NCBI RefSeq assembly: GCF_003254645.1 | Contig: NZ_PNFD01000003.1 | Location: 544,104 to 608,103, forward strand | Direction: 5' to 3' | Origin: Microbacterium suaedae | Lineage (GTDB): Bacteria; Actinomycetota; Actinomycetes; Actinomycetales; Microbacteriaceae | Length of the DNA stretch: 64,000 nt | Part shown: positions 62,638 through 64,000 of the stretch, piece by piece | How the letters are laid out: the number at the start of each line of letters is the position of its first letter | Position numbering within the stretch: the first letter of the stretch is position 1 | Translations under genes and position numbers: made by a program | Notes under the pieces: generated by a model | Database searches by the model: none | What the model saw: only the letters and a program-made list of their open reading frames with translations | Told to the model about the DNA's origin: nothing

Positions 62638-63927
62638 ATGAAGCGTTTTCTCCTCCCTGGAACGGTCGCCGCTGCGGCCCTGGTCCTTGCCGGTTGCTCG
62701 GCCACCGGTTCCGCATCCGAATCCGACGACCCGAGCATCCTCACGATCTCGGGCTGGGCTCAGAAGGCCACGCCGGAGTTCGATCTGCTGGCCGAAGGCT
62801 TCGAGAAGAGCCACGACGGCGTGACGGTCGAGGTGACGTACTACGACCCGTCCGAGTACGACACCCTCCTCACGGCTGACCTGGCGGCGGGCTCAGCCCC
62901 GGACGTCATCGCCCAGAAGGCGATCGTCGGGCTCCCGGCCCTGGTCGAGGGCGGGCAGCTCCGTGACGTGTCCGATATCGACCTCCCCGATGCCGTGAGT
63001 GGCACAGCCGCCTACGAGGTCGACGGTGTTCCGTATGCGACCCCGTACCGACAGGACTCATGGGTGCTGTTCTACAACAAGGATCTCTTCGACGAAGCCG
63101 GCGTCGAGTACCCCGATGGCACGTGGACATGGGACGACTACGTCGATGTGGCGCGCGACCTCAAGGAGGGGCTCGACGCGGCGGGAACGCCAGCGAAGGC
63201 GGCCTACCAGCACCTCTGGGAGGGTCCGGTGCAGGATACCGCCACGTCTCAGCAGGGAAAGGATGTCCTGGATGGTGAGTACGACTATCTCGCGCCCTAC
63301 TACGAGCGCTCCCTGCTGCTGTCGGAGGAAGGCCTGCAGGAGAGCTTCAACACCGTGACGGCGAACCAGCTCACCTACCAGGGTGAGTTCGGATCCCAGC
63401 GCACCGCGATGATGCCCATGGGCACCTGGTACACGGGAGCGCTCATTCAGCAGCAGGAGAGCGGGGACGCCGACGGCTTCGCGTGGGGCATCGCACCGCT
63501 TCCGCAGAGCGATGAGTCGACGACGGGTGCCGGAGCGAAGCCGGTGACCTTCGGGGATCCGACCGGTTTCGGCATCAACACGGGCATCTCCGAGGAGAAG
63601 CAGGAGCTCGCGAAGGAGTTCCTCGCCTACGCCGCGAGCGAGGACGCCGCGATGGACCTTGCGAATGCGGGGATCATGCCCGCGTTCACCAGCGACGATG
63701 TCGTCGGCGCCTTCTTGTCGGCCGACACCGCGCCGGACGATGAACTGTCCCATCGCACGGTGACCGATCACGACACCCGCTCCGTGAATGTGGCATCGCC
63801 GCGGACTGCTCCCGTGCGGAACATCCTGCTCGATCTGCATACAGCCGTCATGTCGGGATCTGCGGACATCGATGATGCGATTGCTGAGGCGGAGGAGCGC
63901 GTCGCGAACGAGGTCGGCGAGGAGTGA
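62638..63927 (+). CDS. Sugar ABC transporter substrate-binding lipoprotein
   Basis: 429-residue family 1 solute-binding protein. Signal peptide RFLLPGTVAAAALVLAGC with lipobox LVLAGC; the mature part has SWVLFYNKDLFDEAGVEYP and TWTWDDYVDVARDL, the standard hallmarks. It is the uptake component of the operon, which encodes a DUF2264 protein and a dehydrogenase; the substrate is probably an oligosaccharide or sugar acid. GAAAGG lies 6 nt before the ATG. It is unrelated in detail to the binding protein at 6573. Confidence 0.93.
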   Translation: MKRFLLPGTVAAAALVLAGCSATGSASESDDPSILTISGWAQKATPEFDLLAEGFEKSHDGVTVEVTYYDPSEYDTLLTADLAAGSAPDVIAQKAIVGLPALVEGGQLRDVSDIDLPDAVSGTAAYEVDGVPYATPYRQDSWVLFYNKDLFDEAGVEYPDGTWTWDDYVDVARDLKEGLDAAGTPAKAAYQHLWEGPVQDTATSQQGKDVLDGEYDYLAPYYERSLLLSEEGLQESFNTVTANQLTYQGEFGSQRTAMMPMGTWYTGALIQQQESGDADGFAWGIAPLPQSDESTTGAGAKPVTFGDPTGFGINTGISEEKQELAKEFLAYAASEDAAMDLANAGIMPAFTSDDVVGAFLSADTAPDDELSHRTVTDHDTRSVNVASPRTAPVRNILLDLHTAVMSGSADIDDAIAEAEERVANEVGEE

Positions 63928-63935
63928 CCGGCCCT

Positions 63936-63967
63936 GTGCGCCGGCCGGTCCCGGCCGGTCGGCGCAC
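63936..63967 (+). repeat. Intercistronic hairpin after the binding-protein gene
   Basis: A 13-bp stem (63936-63948 with 63955-63967, one G-U pair) has a 6-nt loop. It lies between the binding-protein stop and the next start, like the hairpin at 7914 in the other importer operon. Such stems often protect the binding-protein mRNA and lower downstream expression. Confidence 0.75.
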
Positions 63968-63986
63968 CCCTCGTTGAAGGAGAACG

Positions 63987-64000
63987 ATGACCACGACAAC
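63987..64000 (+). CDS. Start of next gene, probably an ABC permease
   Basis: ATG at 63987 with AAGGAG 6 nt upstream begins MTTT before the window ends. By operon logic it should encode a sugar ABC permease, but only four residues are visible. Confidence 0.6.

Overview
The window is about 68% GC, has no tRNA or rRNA genes, and its gene content and order point to a member of the Microbacteriaceae (Microbacterium-like, Actinobacteria). The lineage call rests on the trxA-trxB / murJ-DUF6049 / CCA-transferase neighbourhood, an N-terminally short ClpB under a HAIR site, and many leaderless starts with a TAnnnT -10 element 6-7 nt before the start codon. It was made by reading, not by a database search.

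Layout. 1-1219: thioredoxin (cut by the window edge) and thioredoxin reductase. 1384-10033: a galactoside locus with a GH36 alpha-galactosidase, a LacI-type repressor, and a divergent operon of two sugar-ABC permeases, a lipoprotein binding protein and a GH42 beta-galactosidase. A clean LacI operator lies at the operon promoter. 10067-20003: two tandem LuxR-type ATPase regulators, divergent from a 1560-residue repeat-rich surface protein with an LAATG sorting signal. 20221-23894: murJ and a DUF6049 protein. 24079-26468: galT-galK, completing galactose entry into the Leloir route (no galE seen here). 26588-33066: a methyltransferase, an Ohr/OsmC peroxidase, a TetR-controlled SDR, a second SDR, a zinc alcohol dehydrogenase, and an ArsR-SRPBCC pair. 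33209-37229: CCA-adding enzyme, two coupled glycosyltransferases and a possible small membrane protein. 37314-45928: an AraC/DJ-1 regulator, ClpB, a nitroreductase, an ABC-2 exporter, a VOC protein and a two-component system. 45987-52178: exonuclease III, pyrE, a ROK kinase, an XRE-nucleotidyltransferase antitoxin with a wrecked HEPN toxin, a HAD phosphatase, an SDR and a DtxR-type regulator. 52204-55307: an erm 23S rRNA methyltransferase behind a leader peptide and attenuator hairpins, a SpoU methyltransferase and a MATE transporter. 55419-58381: an M13 metallopeptidase coupled to a beta-lactamase-fold protein without the usual catalytic motifs. 58451-64000: a DeoR/LacI-hybrid regulator facing a sugar-acid type operon (2-hydroxyacid dehydrogenase, DUF2264 protein, ABC binding protein, next gene cut off).

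The main points for follow-up are the erm leader/attenuator, a family of long intergenic hairpins (two of them copies of one element), the orphan antitoxin, the degenerate beta-lactamase-fold protein, the LuxR pair in which one member has lost its P-loop, four tandem 10-bp operator units upstream of the last operon, and a strong excess of the hexamer GGATCC.
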